64,000 bases of DNA. Origin: Planctomycetota bacterium. Lineage in GTDB: Bacteria; Planctomycetota; Planctomycetia; Gemmatales; Gemmataceae. The position numbers were made by a program, and so were the translations under genes. The stretch spans positions 1 to 64,000 of the forward strand of contig JAIOPV010000164.1 in the NCBI GenBank assembly GCA_021413735.1, read 5' to 3'. The stretch's first letter is position 1; every line of letters starts with the position of its first letter. Shown in pieces: positions 8,537 through 16,766 of this stretch. The notes below the pieces were generated by a model that did not search any database, was not told the origin of the DNA, and worked only from the letters and a program-made list of their open reading frames with translations.

Positions 8537-8779
8537 TTGGAACTGCCAGGTTCCGCCTTGCAGGAGGAGGCAGAGCTCCACGCAGTGAGAGGATTGCTCC
8601 CGACGATTGCCGGGACTCGACCAAGGAGCGCAGCACGCCGTGTAATCCTCGCCTTCCAGCCACCGCCGGGAACTGGCTTGCCGTATGCGATTTGCGGATT
8701 TGCGGATTTGCAATTGAAATCTGGTGGAGTGGATTGTAGTTTTGCAGAATTGCAGATTCAATTCCGCAAGGACGCATCA
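8537..8779 (+). other. Leader of the ATPase gene with repeats and hairpins
   Basis: No convincing gene. The stretch holds a hairpin GGAAC-TGCCAG-GTTCC (8539-8554); nested complementary segments GAGGATT...AATCCTC and GCTCC...GGAGC (about 8590-8650) that could fold as a long arm; and a triple repeat of GATTTGCG near 8689-8711 followed by two TTGCAGA motifs. These could be transcript structure or iteron-like protein-binding sites. A GTG frame from 8510 is open through it but reads like non-coding sequence. Confidence 0.4.
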
Positions 8780-9703
8780 ATGGCGAAGGACAAACCACAG
8801 GGCCGCTCGGAACGTTCGGGTGCCCTCACGCAGTATCAGCAACTAGTTCGGCTTCTCGCTGATCGAGTGCGCTCGGTCGCGAAGGGATATCAGACCGGCG
8901 CTTACGTGACCGGGCGACCAGGTTCTGGAAAGACGCATACCGTTCGGCGCATTCTTGAAGAGTGCAAGACGAACTATGTCTTCCTCAACGGCCGCTTGAG
9001 TCCGGCGGCTCTGTACGACGAGATCGAGGAACGACCGGATTCGGTGCTGGTGATTGACGACATCCCCCTCCTGTTCAACAACCTCCAAGCCGCTCAGATT
9101 CTCATGGCTGCTGTCGGGGGTGACCCCGGCGTTCCACGGCGGGTGACATATTCGATCAAAGGGCTTCGGCGGATCACGGAATACAACGGTGGAATTATCG
9201 CCATCAGCAACCGCCCGCTCCGGCAGGACCCGGCTGGACTAGCTTTGGCGAGTCGATTGGCGACGTTGGAACATGAACCCACTGACGAGATGTTGATCGC
9301 GTTCATCGAGAGCGAGGCACGGAAGGGTGTCAAAGACGTGCCTGGGAAGGAATGCTTGATGGTTTTTGAACACGTCATCGATGTGTGTCGCGCCGGGGAC
9401 TACCGGATTGACCTGAGATACTTCTTCAAAGGTATTGAGGACTACCGCTGTTGGAAATCCGAAACCTGTGAGACGGATTGGCGAGCCCTCGTCCGCTCAT
9501 CGATGCGCCGCGTCCACGCCGATGAATTGCCGTTGGTGCCGGTGACGCGAGCTGGGACGAAGACCGCCGAGCATGAGATCGTTCGGGAATTACACGCACG
9601 GAAGTTGGCGCGGGACGTCTTGGAGGTCGAGTGGCGGAAACTGACCGGCAAGACCATGGACAGTTTCTACCGGCGAAAGCGTGAGCTTGGCCTTCAGGGA
9701 TGA
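8780..9703 (+). CDS. AAA+ ATPase of a mobile or replication module
   Basis: A 307-residue protein. The start at ATG 8780 has AAGGA 6 nt upstream. Walker A is GRPGSGKT (45-52), Walker B is VLVIDD (89-94), and a sensor-type Asn sits in IAISNRP (about 144). An arginine-rich C-terminal part (YRRKRELGL) could bind DNA. The layout resembles the small ATPases that serve as helicase loaders or transposition/partition ATPases on phages, plasmids and integrated elements. The exact role cannot be named. It is the first gene after upstream cassette copy 1 and lies upstream of the serine recombinase unit. There is no membrane segment, so it acts in the cytoplasm. Confidence 0.7.
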   Translation: MAKDKPQGRSERSGALTQYQQLVRLLADRVRSVAKGYQTGAYVTGRPGSGKTHTVRRILEECKTNYVFLNGRLSPAALYDEIEERPDSVLVIDDIPLLFNNLQAAQILMAAVGGDPGVPRRVTYSIKGLRRITEYNGGIIAISNRPLRQDPAGLALASRLATLEHEPTDEMLIAFIESEARKGVKDVPGKECLMVFEHVIDVCRAGDYRIDLRYFFKGIEDYRCWKSETCETDWRALVRSSMRRVHADELPLVPVTRAGTKTAEHEIVRELHARKLARDVLEVEWRKLTGKTMDSFYRRKRELGLQG

Positions 9704-9742
9704 TTCGCCGCCGCCAAGCGACGAACTATCTTCATCCACGTT

Positions 9743-10423
9743 GTGATCGTTGTGAAGGTAACCTTCGCCGGCAGGAACTCGTTCAGCCAAACCCAACGGG
9801 AGAAGCTGGTTGTTGAACTGAACTCGCAGGCCGTGTTCGCGGCGAAGTTACTTGCCGGTGAGATGCCGCAAGACATCGAAACCGCGTTGACGAAAGCTGG
9901 TTTGTCACTGTTCCCGAAGTCGCTGAAAGAGATCGAGACAGACTGCTCGTGCCCGGACTGGTCGAACCCGTGCAAGCACATCGCGGCGGTGTATTACCTG
10001 CTCGGCGAGGAGTTCGACCGCGACCCGTTCTTATTGTTCCGCCTGCGTGGCACGGACCGTGAACGGATTTGCGGTCGCCTCTCGCCGACTCCAAGCGCGA
10101 AGGCCGAGCCAGCCGAGAAGACGCTCGAACCCGTCGCCAAGCCGGAACCATTGCTGGGTGATGCGGCGACATTCCGGGCGAGTCCCTCGCTTCCCGCGGA
10201 TTTGTGCGGCGAGGTGCGGTTGCGGCCCGCAAGTGCAGCCGGGCTGAAGCAGCTCGGTGGCTTCCCGTTCTGGCGCGGCACCGAGCGATTCCTGGAAGCG
10301 CTCGCGCCGACACATCCCGCTGCCGCGCAGCGAGGGCTTGCCCTGTTCGAGTCCGAGCGTTCGAGTCCGTCGGAAGGCCCATCCAACTCAACGCTCCGAC
10401 CTCGGCGTAACCGATGCCGCTGA
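9743..10423 (+). pseudogene. SWIM zinc-finger protein, N-terminally truncated
   Basis: A 226-residue frame from GTG 9743. It carries the SWIM signature CSCPDWSNPCKH (C68, C70, C77, H79) after a conserved-looking AAKLLAGEMPQDIE segment. SWIM proteins of this bacterial type usually have about 100 more residues in front (an RGR-rich start and a beta-rich region) and often partner a SNF2 helicase. Here the match begins abruptly just after the upstream ATPase gene, with no good ribosome site. No SNF2 gene is nearby. I infer that a chromosomal or element gene lost its front end in a rearrangement. The C-terminal third is low-complexity but includes the usual GGFPFWRGTERFLEAL segment. Confidence 0.65.
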
Positions 10424-10478
10424 AACACAGCACGATCGTTAGCATGCAGCATGCCCCGCGTCCCTCATTGAGGTTGAC

Positions 10479-10546
10479 ACACGACTAAATTTCGGGAAGA
10501 ATTGTGTCATAATATATGATAAATAGAATGTTAGTTATTCATACCC
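10479..10546 (+). promoter_or_regulatory. Upstream cassette, copy 2 (recombinase unit)
   Basis: ACACGACTAAAT (10479-10490), GTCATAATATATGA (10506-10519) and CATACCC (10540-10546) sit exactly 2010 bp after the same blocks of copy 1. The rest of the 68 bp is clearly diverged, so the blocks look functional. CTAAAT/CATAAT with a 17-nt spacer would start transcription toward the MerR-like gene. A TTGACA at 10474 is unique to this copy. Confidence 0.55.
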
Positions 10547-10691
10547 GTCGCCAACCTTCTCGCTTCTCGCGGAATGACATGCCGGTTCCATTCCCATTTC
10601 CCTTTTGAACTTTTCTGCCGAATTGGATTTGACTCTTTCCTGATTGAACCCTAAACTCCACTTATCCAAATTGGGCAAGTGAGCTTTCGGG

Positions 10692-11183
10692 ATGGATATG
10701 GCCGAACTCTCCGCTCGCACCCAGTTGCCCGTTCGCAAACTCCGTTATGTCTTCGATCACGGTGTGCTGCCCGGGGCGCAACCGGACTCTCCTGGGCAAG
10801 GGATCCCGCGAACCTTCACTGATTTCGAGGGCTTCGGCATCGCCCTCGCGGCCCGCTTGCTTGACGCTGGTTTGACACGGAAACTCGTTGCCGCCTGCAT
10901 CTTGAAATCGGGCGAGTCGCCTCGCCGCTCGGCCCGGATCAATGAGCTTCCACTGTATCTCGTGTTTGCCGCAGCCGCAGGGAAACTCGAGGTGGGAGAC
11001 GGCAAGTATCTTCGGCTCAGTGGGGATGCTCGTCCGGGAATCGCCAAAGCGTTCGACACCGACTGGCAACCCCTTGTTGGGGTGGTCCCGGCTCCTGTTG
11101 AGTATCGCCCGACCGTTCATGTTCGCTTCGATCTTGAGCCGCTGGTTGTCCAAGTTCGATCTTCGAACACCGACTCGTGGTAA
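10692..11183 (+). CDS. MerR-like DNA-binding protein
   Basis: A 163-residue protein beginning MDMAELSARTQLPVRKLRYV, a MerR-type helix-turn-helix. It is followed by a wing with GQGIPRTFTDFEGFGIALAA and a leucine-rich helix. The C-terminal part has no cysteines or known ligand-binding motif. It lies 41 nt before the next gene and that one 12 nt before the serine recombinase, so the three probably form an operon behind cassette copy 2. It may regulate excision or the shared cassette, or act as a recombination directionality factor; this is inference from position. The ribosome site is weak. Confidence 0.6.
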   Translation: MDMAELSARTQLPVRKLRYVFDHGVLPGAQPDSPGQGIPRTFTDFEGFGIALAARLLDAGLTRKLVAACILKSGESPRRSARINELPLYLVFAAAAGKLEVGDGKYLRLSGDARPGIAKAFDTDWQPLVGVVPAPVEYRPTVHVRFDLEPLVVQVRSSNTDSW

Positions 11184-11224
11184 GTTGTCTGAACGAAGAA
11201 TTACCTCACGCGAGGCGACCAAGG

Positions 11225-11716
11225 ATGGTCTCAACTTCTGCCATCGATCTGTGTCACTATCCGCAGGAATTGATTGCGTTCGCGACCAATGAAGCAGGTC
11301 GTGATGCGATTGACCTCGGCGATTTTCTCGCCGCTGCGGGACTGGCACCTCCGCCGGGGGAAACCCGCGGGATCCCGAAGGGAATCCTCCTCGACTTGGG
11401 TGCCGTGGTGCGTTTGCGGCGTTGGGAGGCCGCCGGCTACTCGATTCACTTGGATGCGGGACTTCCATCCGCCCGCGAGGCATTGGGTGGTGTGATCCGC
11501 ACTCTCATCATCGCGGCAGAGAAACCTGCTGTTCTGGCTCTCGCTGGGGCACTCGGCCGCGCCGTTTTCGACCTGATGATTACACGGTTCGCGTGGGCTG
11601 CGCGGATCGAACTCGGAGCGGATGTCGCTCTGGACACCCAGAACGATGACGCGTTGGTCGAGGCCATGGCGCAATTTCTATGGGCGCATCGGCATCACAT
11701 CCCCGTCACCGAGTAG
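11225..11716 (+). CDS. Hypothetical protein in recombinase operon
   Basis: A 163-residue protein. The preferred start is ATG 11225 (MVSTSAIDLCHYPQELIAFA) with AAGG just upstream; a longer frame from 11177 overlaps the previous gene. It contains DLGDFLAAAG, then GIPKGILLDLGAVVRLRRWE, similar in rhythm to the wing region of the MerR-like neighbour, then a hydrophobic helical half (VLALAGALGRAVFDLMITRF). It may be a diverged paralogue of the upstream gene. No catalytic motif is visible. It ends 12 nt before the serine recombinase. Confidence 0.5.
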   Translation: MVSTSAIDLCHYPQELIAFATNEAGRDAIDLGDFLAAAGLAPPPGETRGIPKGILLDLGAVVRLRRWEAAGYSIHLDAGLPSAREALGGVIRTLIIAAEKPAVLALAGALGRAVFDLMITRFAWAARIELGADVALDTQNDDALVEAMAQFLWAHRHHIPVTE

Positions 11717-11728
11717 AGGACACAAGCC

Positions 11729-13756
11729 ATGACGAAGCGACCGGAGCGGGGCACAGCCCTCTTTTACCATCGCGATAGTGAGGGGAACTCAAGGCTCGTG
11801 CCACCGCAGTACGTCCAGTGGGGGCAGCGTGAAGCCGTGCGGTTGGGCGTCACGTTCTCCGGCACACCAGCCGCGATTTCGGCGATGATCGAGAGTGGCC
11901 GGTCCGTCGACGGCGATCTGTTCCTGGACTTCGGAATCTCGGGCAACCTCCTCCGCCGTCCTGGCCTTGATGCCTTCCGAACGCGGGCCATCAACGACTC
12001 AACGGTCACCCACCTGTTGGTGCCACGCCGTGACCGCATCGCCCGCCCGGCCAACCCGAACGACGGGCTTGAGATCGAGCGTGAACTGCGAACGGCGGGA
12101 CTGACACTGGTATTCATGGACGGGATGACTCTCGCGCCGACGCCGCGCGGAGCCGAGATCGATCTCGGCGAACAGATCGTTGGAATGATCGATTACCACA
12201 ACTCCGGCCGATTCCGTCGTGAACTCGCCGAGAAGCAGGTCTATAGCCAGATCAAACTCGCCACCTTGGGGTTCTCCATCGGCGGCGAGCCGCCCTACGG
12301 GTTTCGTCGCTGGCTCGCTAGCGAGGATGGCACTCCGAAGCGGGAACTGGAAGATCACGAGACCGTCCACCTACCCGGCCACCACGTCATCTGGCGGCCG
12401 ACCGCGAGCGAAGAGATGAAGGTGGTTCTGCGAATTCTGGACCTGATCCTGACGATCCCCGCCGCCCGGATCGCCCGATTGTTGAACACGGAAGGCATCC
12501 CGTCTCCGCGTGCCGGCCGGGTTCGTGCTCGGAACGGGGTGAAGGTCGAGATGAGCGGCGAGTGGACGCAGAACACGGTCCGGTATATCGCAACCAACTC
12601 GCTGTTGATCGCGGTGTGGGAGTACGGCAGGCACTCAGAGGGCGACCAGCGGCGGTTGACCCCGAATGGGCCCCGCGCGTTGGGTGAAGGCGACTTTCAC
12701 CCCGATGGGAAGCCCAAGACAGTTATCAACTCGGACGACCAGATCATCCGTACACCGGCGAAATCGGAGGCGGTGACGACGCAAGAACACTTCGACCGCA
12801 TCCGGGAGGTGATCGAGGTCCGAGGGCGGCACCTGAGGGGCAAGGCCCGCACACGTGGCCAGTCCCCGAACCCGCTTGGCGGGCGGATCTACGATTTGAA
12901 CTGCGGGTGGCTGATGTATCGCAACGCCAAGCGGAAGAAGTGGTGCTACGGGTGCGGCTTGTACCAGAACTCGCAGGCCAAGTGCTGCCGCCACAACCTG
13001 GTCGAAGGCGAGATGGCATCACGGTTCGTCCTCGCGTGTCTCCGCCAGCGACTGCTGAACCCTTCCACGCTCTCCAAGCTGAAAGGCCGCCTCCAAGAGT
13101 TAGCGACGGCGGAACAAGGCGAGGATCCCGGGCAGCGACAGTTGGAGTCTGATCGAATCGAACTTGTTGCGTTGCGGCGGAAGGTTGAGAAGGTCGCGGA
13201 GAACATGGCGTTGGCCGAGTCGCGTGAGGAACGCGATGCCACGGCGAGCGTATTCCGGAAACTCAAGGATCAGGAATCCGCCATCGAACGGCGGATCGCC
13301 TCGCAGCGCCCGGCCTCGCCGCAGGCGGAACCTCAGCAACAAGTGGAAGCGGCACTTGGCACCCTTGGGCGGCTGACCGAGTCGATCACGAACGGCACCG
13401 TGGACTGGTCTGTCATCGGCGGTGCCTTTAGCCAGACGAACGCCAAACTCTACCTTCGCTTTTCGGAGGTTGAGAAGGGGCGAACGAAGATCAACGTTCC
13501 GGCGGGTGGGGTGGTGACGTTCGGTTCGACACCGCCGCCGGGCTCTCTGTACACGGGACCGACTGACCGACCCAGCATCCGAAAGATGCTGGCGGCCGGT
13601 GAGTCGGTCACCGCGATCCCGGAGTGCGTTACTCCGGGAAATTCTGATTCTGGTCAGGATGTGATACGGTCAGCTAACGTGCAAAGCCGCAAGCGGCTTC
13701 AAGCCGCTTGCGGCTTCGCAGTTACTGCTCGCGGAACTTTTTCCCCAATCGGCTGA
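11729..13756 (+). CDS. Large serine recombinase
   Basis: A 675-residue protein of the resolvase/invertase superfamily. Resolvase domain: YHRDSEG holds the presumed nucleophile Ser17 and conserved Arg15; FLDFGISGN and LVPRRDRIAR match the later catalytic-domain motifs. A recombinase domain follows (about 190-330), including GFSIGGEPPYGFR. A zinc ribbon carries C-G-W, C-Y-G-C and C-C-R-H near residues 390-420, and a coiled coil covers about 465-530, as in phage-type integrases of this class. The last 24 residues are encoded by a palindrome of the GCCGCAAGCGGC family (13684-13716) and lack protein character, so the natural C-terminus may have ended earlier or been changed at an element junction. 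It would integrate and excise the surrounding element. Confidence 0.85.
   Translation: MTKRPERGTALFYHRDSEGNSRLVPPQYVQWGQREAVRLGVTFSGTPAAISAMIESGRSVDGDLFLDFGISGNLLRRPGLDAFRTRAINDSTVTHLLVPRRDRIARPANPNDGLEIERELRTAGLTLVFMDGMTLAPTPRGAEIDLGEQIVGMIDYHNSGRFRRELAEKQVYSQIKLATLGFSIGGEPPYGFRRWLASEDGTPKRELEDHETVHLPGHHVIWRPTASEEMKVVLRILDLILTIPAARIARLLNTEGIPSPRAGRVRARNGVKVEMSGEWTQNTVRYIATNSLLIAVWEYGRHSEGDQRRLTPNGPRALGEGDFHPDGKPKTVINSDDQIIRTPAKSEAVTTQEHFDRIREVIEVRGRHLRGKARTRGQSPNPLGGRIYDLNCGWLMYRNAKRKKWCYGCGLYQNSQAKCCRHNLVEGEMASRFVLACLRQRLLNPSTLSKLKGRLQELATAEQGEDPGQRQLESDRIELVALRRKVEKVAENMALAESREERDATASVFRKLKDQESAIERRIASQRPASPQAEPQQQVEAALGTLGRLTESITNGTVDWSVIGGAFSQTNAKLYLRFSEVEKGRTKINVPAGGVVTFGSTPPPGSLYTGPTDRPSIRKMLAAGESVTAIPECVTPGNSDSGQDVIRSANVQSRKRLQAACGFAVTARGTFSPIG
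13684..13716. repeat. Perfect inverted repeat, GCCGCAAGCGGC family
   Basis: Two 16-nt arms (AAGCCGCAAGCGGCTT and its complement) flank one central base. Each arm is itself nearly palindromic. It lies within the 3' end of the recombinase gene and may be its terminator, an inserted repeat or an attachment-site region. Confidence 0.6.
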
Positions 13757-13837
13757 AGCCGCAGCCTTCGCGCAACCGATATTACCGGTACCATCGTCCC
13801 CACGAAACGCGGGACACCATCCGGCGGGAGGCTCGAT

Positions 13838-14110
13838 ATGCGAACGAAGCGGCTTTGGATTGCCGGCGCGGTGCTCGCACTCTGCGGGACGACCGGATGC
13901 CAGACGTGGTTCGGCGGGTTGACCCTGCCAAGCGGTCGATATCTCGAACGTCACTATCCGCAATACTTCTCGCCCGATCCCGACTTCCCGCTGCAACGCG
14001 AACTCGCAAGCCAGGAAGATCCGGAAGGCGCTGCTCGTCGCGCTGGCGGCGGTGGTGGCGTGGTTCCTGCACCCGCTCCGCCCGCACCACCGGTTCCAGC
14101 CGGACACTAA
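13838..14110 (+). CDS. Small lipoprotein
   Basis: A 90-residue protein with a basic N-terminus, hydrophobic core and lipobox ending at cysteine 21 (ALCGTTGC), so it is likely exported and lipid-anchored. The mature part has LPSGRYLERHYPQYFSPDPD, a pattern I associate with short Gemmataceae lipoproteins, then a Gly/Pro/Ala-rich tail. Function unknown. A 15-bp-arm hairpin follows at 14124. Confidence 0.65.
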   Translation: MRTKRLWIAGAVLALCGTTGCQTWFGGLTLPSGRYLERHYPQYFSPDPDFPLQRELASQEDPEGAARRAGGGGGVVPAPAPPAPPVPAGH

Positions 14111-14123
14111 TTCATGTTGTTTC

Positions 14124-14167
14124 AACACCGCAAGCGGCCACAATTCTTTGTCGCCGCTTGCGGTGTT
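14124..14167. terminator. 15-bp-arm hairpin, GCCGCAAGCGGC family
   Basis: AACACCGCAAGCGGC and its exact complement flank a 14-nt loop, 13 nt after the lipoprotein stop. It is probably a terminator for the gene to the left; it also belongs to the dispersed repeat family. Confidence 0.55.
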
Positions 14168-14279
14168 ACAGCACGACTTGATTCCGCCAGCGACTCCGGG
14201 TATGCCCCCCGTACCAAGCGAACGATAACACCGACTGGCAGGATGCCGATCGGTCGCCGCGAAGTACGGGGAGAAGATC

Positions 14280-14912
14280 ATGCCGCAGGGAACGCGGGGG
14301 AGATTGTTCTGGGTCGCGTACACGGGGCTGGGTGCCGTGCTGTGCGCCGGAGCGATCGGCTGCATGAACACGGATAAAGATCGCGTGCCACCCCCGAAGA
14401 TCGGGGCCAACGGTCCGAAAGGCAATTCGCCGCCGCCAGGGTTTCCAAGCATCCAACCGATTCCCGGCTCGACGCCGGTTGGCTCAAACACACGGCCTAC
14501 TTCGCCAGGCTTCAACAATCCCGCAGCCGGACTGGGTGGTGTCCAACCAGCAGGCGGAATCACGCCGGGAGCTGGTGTGCCGCAATCCCGCGTGGGTGGG
14601 GGTGGTGTGACGCCTGCGGGCTTCAACCAAACTCAGCCGATGGTGCCCAACGTCGCGCCTCCTGGCAGTTTCACGGGAACGTCGCTGCCAGCGCCGACCT
14701 CGGGCTACAACCCGCAGAGCAACGCAGGCGGTCCACCGCCGGTGAATCTGGATCCCGCGCCGTTGCCACCCGTGCCGCCAGGCAGCACAACTTCCAACTC
14801 GAACTTCACTCCAATCCCGGCGGCGGTCCTTCCGCCGCAACCGATCGGGGTTCAACCGCTTCCGGTGTCGGGGCCAATCGCGCCATCGCAGATTGCCCCC
14901 CCCGGAAAGTGA
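14280..14912 (+). CDS. Proline/glycine-rich lipoprotein
   Basis: A 210-residue protein. The N-terminus is basic, then hydrophobic (FWVAYTGLGAVLCAGAIGC) and ends in a lipobox-like AIGC at residue 28. The mature part is low-complexity, rich in Pro, Gly, Asn and Ser, and probably disordered. No ligand or enzyme motif is present. A surface-anchored linker or cell-wall-associated role is possible but not shown. It ends against the convergent larB gene; a hairpin at 14920-14947 separates them. Confidence 0.6.
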   Translation: MPQGTRGRLFWVAYTGLGAVLCAGAIGCMNTDKDRVPPPKIGANGPKGNSPPPGFPSIQPIPGSTPVGSNTRPTSPGFNNPAAGLGGVQPAGGITPGAGVPQSRVGGGGVTPAGFNQTQPMVPNVAPPGSFTGTSLPAPTSGYNPQSNAGGPPPVNLDPAPLPPVPPGSTTSNSNFTPIPAAVLPPQPIGVQPLPVSGPIAPSQIAPPGK

Positions 14913-14919
14913 ATGCCGC

Positions 14920-14947
14920 AAGCCCAGGGGTTGTTATCCCTGGGCTT
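14920..14947. terminator. Bidirectional terminator between convergent genes
   Basis: AAGCCCAGGG and CCCTGGGCTT pair around an 8-nt loop. The right side overlaps the last codons of larB. The position between converging genes suits a two-way terminator. Confidence 0.6.
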
Positions 14948-15716
14948 TGTCATCTCGGGCCTTCTCGATTCGCTTCACAATCAACGCCGCCATGTAGCCA
15001 GCTTTGAAGCCTGCGTCGATGTTTACGACGCACACACCAGCCGAGCAACTGTTCAGCATCGTGAGCAGTGCCGCGACTCCACCGAACGACACTCCGTAGC
15101 CCACGCTCGTCGGGCACGCGATCACCGGGCAATCCACCAACCCGCCCACCACACTCGGCAACGCTCCATCCATTCCCGCGACCACAACCACGACATCCGC
15201 TGCCGCGAGCTTGTCACGTTGCCGCAAAATGCGATGGATGCCCGCGACGCCCACATCCGCGATCAGTTCGGTGTTCGCACCCATTACGCGAGCCGTGTTC
15301 ACCGCTTCCTGAGCAACGGGAAGATCGCTCGTGCCTGCCGTGACCACATACACACGCCCAACCGATGCCGGTCGGATGCCAGGCAGTGGAAGCCAGAACG
15401 TGCGGGCGAGGCGATCTTGTTCGGCCGTGGGAAAGTGAATCGCGAGATGTTCCGCCTGTGCAGCATTCACGCGGGTCACGTAGCAATCTTGCCCCGCTGC
15501 CGAGAGTCGCCGAACGACGCCTTCTACCCATTCTGCCGTCTTTCCCTCAGCGAACACAACTTCCGGAAAGCCGCAACGATCCTTACGCTGAAGATCGACC
15601 GTTGCGAATCCGAGATCAGCAACCGGATTGCCCACGAGTTGCGTCGCCGCATCCTCGACAGAAAGTTGCCCATCGCGAACGCCATCGAGAAGTTGCTTAA
15701 CTTCGGTCGCCGTCAT
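14934..15716 (-). CDS. larB: LarB, nickel-pincer nucleotide cofactor synthesis
   Basis: A 260-residue protein. LarB carboxylates and hydrolyses nicotinic acid adenine dinucleotide to start synthesis of the nickel-pincer cofactor of lactate racemase-type enzymes. The start at ATG 15716 (MTATEVKQLLDGVRDGQLSV) has AGGGGA upstream. The C-terminal domain has the AIR-carboxylase-like features of the family: VVTAGTSDLPVAQEA, ADVGVAGIHRIL, VVAGMDGALPSVVGGL and CPTSVGYGVSFGGVAALL. No larC, larE or larA is in the window, so its partners must be elsewhere. It lies 57 nt after the ABC permease gene on the same strand, with a GCCGCAAGCGGC repeat between. Confidence 0.9.
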   Translation of the reverse strand: MTATEVKQLLDGVRDGQLSVEDAATQLVGNPVADLGFATVDLQRKDRCGFPEVVFAEGKTAEWVEGVVRRLSAAGQDCYVTRVNAAQAEHLAIHFPTAEQDRLARTFWLPLPGIRPASVGRVYVVTAGTSDLPVAQEAVNTARVMGANTELIADVGVAGIHRILRQRDKLAAADVVVVVAGMDGALPSVVGGLVDCPVIACPTSVGYGVSFGGVAALLTMLNSCSAGVCVVNIDAGFKAGYMAALIVKRIEKARDDKAQG

Positions 15717-15773
15717 GCCATTCCCCTGAATCGCGATCATGCAACGCCGCAAGCGGCGAAAACCAGTCTTGTC

Positions 15774-16754
15774 TCACAGCGGTGCGGGCAAATCTCGCCG
15801 TGTGAACGTCCGCAGCGCGAGCAGATACCCGATAGCTCCCACCGCGAGGAGCGTTATCGCCCCGGACACACTGGGCGCTCCACTCCACACTTTACCGACA
15901 TCCGTCATCCAGTTTCCGTCGAGCATCACCTTCTGCGGCTGAAAGTAGAAGAACAGCGTCAGCGGTCGCACGAACGCCGCCGGTTCCCAGAGTTGCCCAA
16001 TCGTGTTTGCCACGAACATCACAACAACTACCAACACCGCGTAGCCAGTGACCTTCCCTCGACTTCGCCCCGCAGCAGACAACGCAATCGTGATGCCACT
16101 GATCGCAAACATGAGCGAGAAGGTGTTCATCAAGCCTGTGATTTCACCAAGCCCACTCACTGCCAGTGGTTCGGGGTGTTCGGGAATCGGGAACGGGTTT
16201 CGGCCGCCTGGGAACTTCAGGTTCTTCAGTGTGGTATAGTCCGGAACGAAATCGCCGACGATGGCGAGGCCGAGTTGCGTGCCCGCGAAGAATGCCAGAC
16301 AGAGGATCGGCAGCACGATCAGGTCCACGAGGAAGTGCGCGAGGATGAGCCGATTTCGCGGCACCGGTTGCGACATGAGAAGTTCCATTGTGCCGCGGTC
16401 GAGTTCGCCTGCCACAGCACCCGCAGCACGGCCGATCGCCCACACAACGCACAGCGTCAGCACGATCGGGTGAAGCATTCCCATTGCCAGGAAATCGTTG
16501 GGCCGCTCGAAGTTCAGATCACCCCAACCGAGCGCCGCCTGCGAGACCTTCCCCGGACCTTTGAAGAGGATGTCTTGAAACATATTCCGGTCGCCGAAGA
16601 CCGACGCGACGGAAGTGAACACGGGTGAAATCTCGACGGTGACCCGCTGAGCGATCTTGACCCAGAACGTCGCGAAGACGAACAGCACGAGGCAGACCAC
16701 GAGCAGCGCGGGCCGCACATCGCGAAGCAGTTTGCGAACGAGAATGAACGTCAT
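15774..16754 (-). CDS. ABC-2 type transporter permease
   Basis: A 326-residue integral membrane protein with about six hydrophobic segments: LLVVCLVLFVFATFWVKIA near the start, then helices at about 95-115, 140-165, 210-230, 240-262 and 295-315. A long extracytoplasmic stretch follows the first helix. The segment GELDRGTMELLMSQPVPRNR is typical of ABC-2 permeases, where it forms the coupling region with the ATPase. Its start lies 12 nt after the ATPase gene's stop, so they form one transporter. The substrate cannot be told; such pairs export drugs, lipids or polysaccharide, or support gliding-type secretion. Confidence 0.85.
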   Translation of the reverse strand: MTFILVRKLLRDVRPALLVVCLVLFVFATFWVKIAQRVTVEISPVFTSVASVFGDRNMFQDILFKGPGKVSQAALGWGDLNFERPNDFLAMGMLHPIVLTLCVVWAIGRAAGAVAGELDRGTMELLMSQPVPRNRLILAHFLVDLIVLPILCLAFFAGTQLGLAIVGDFVPDYTTLKNLKFPGGRNPFPIPEHPEPLAVSGLGEITGLMNTFSLMFAISGITIALSAAGRSRGKVTGYAVLVVVVMFVANTIGQLWEPAAFVRPLTLFFYFQPQKVMLDGNWMTDVGKVWSGAPSVSGAITLLAVGAIGYLLALRTFTRRDLPAPL

Positions 16755-16766
16755 GTGTGTGTCCGC

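Noticed and set aside
8510-8779. N-terminal extension of the AAA ATPase from GTG 8510
   Set aside because: The extension has no protein character and starts inside the promoter cassette; ATG 8780 has a proper ribosome site.
14913-16628. 571-codon open frame on the plus strand opposite larB and the ABC permease
   Set aside because: Arg/His-rich text with no motif or ribosome site; the opposite strand holds clear larB and permease genes.
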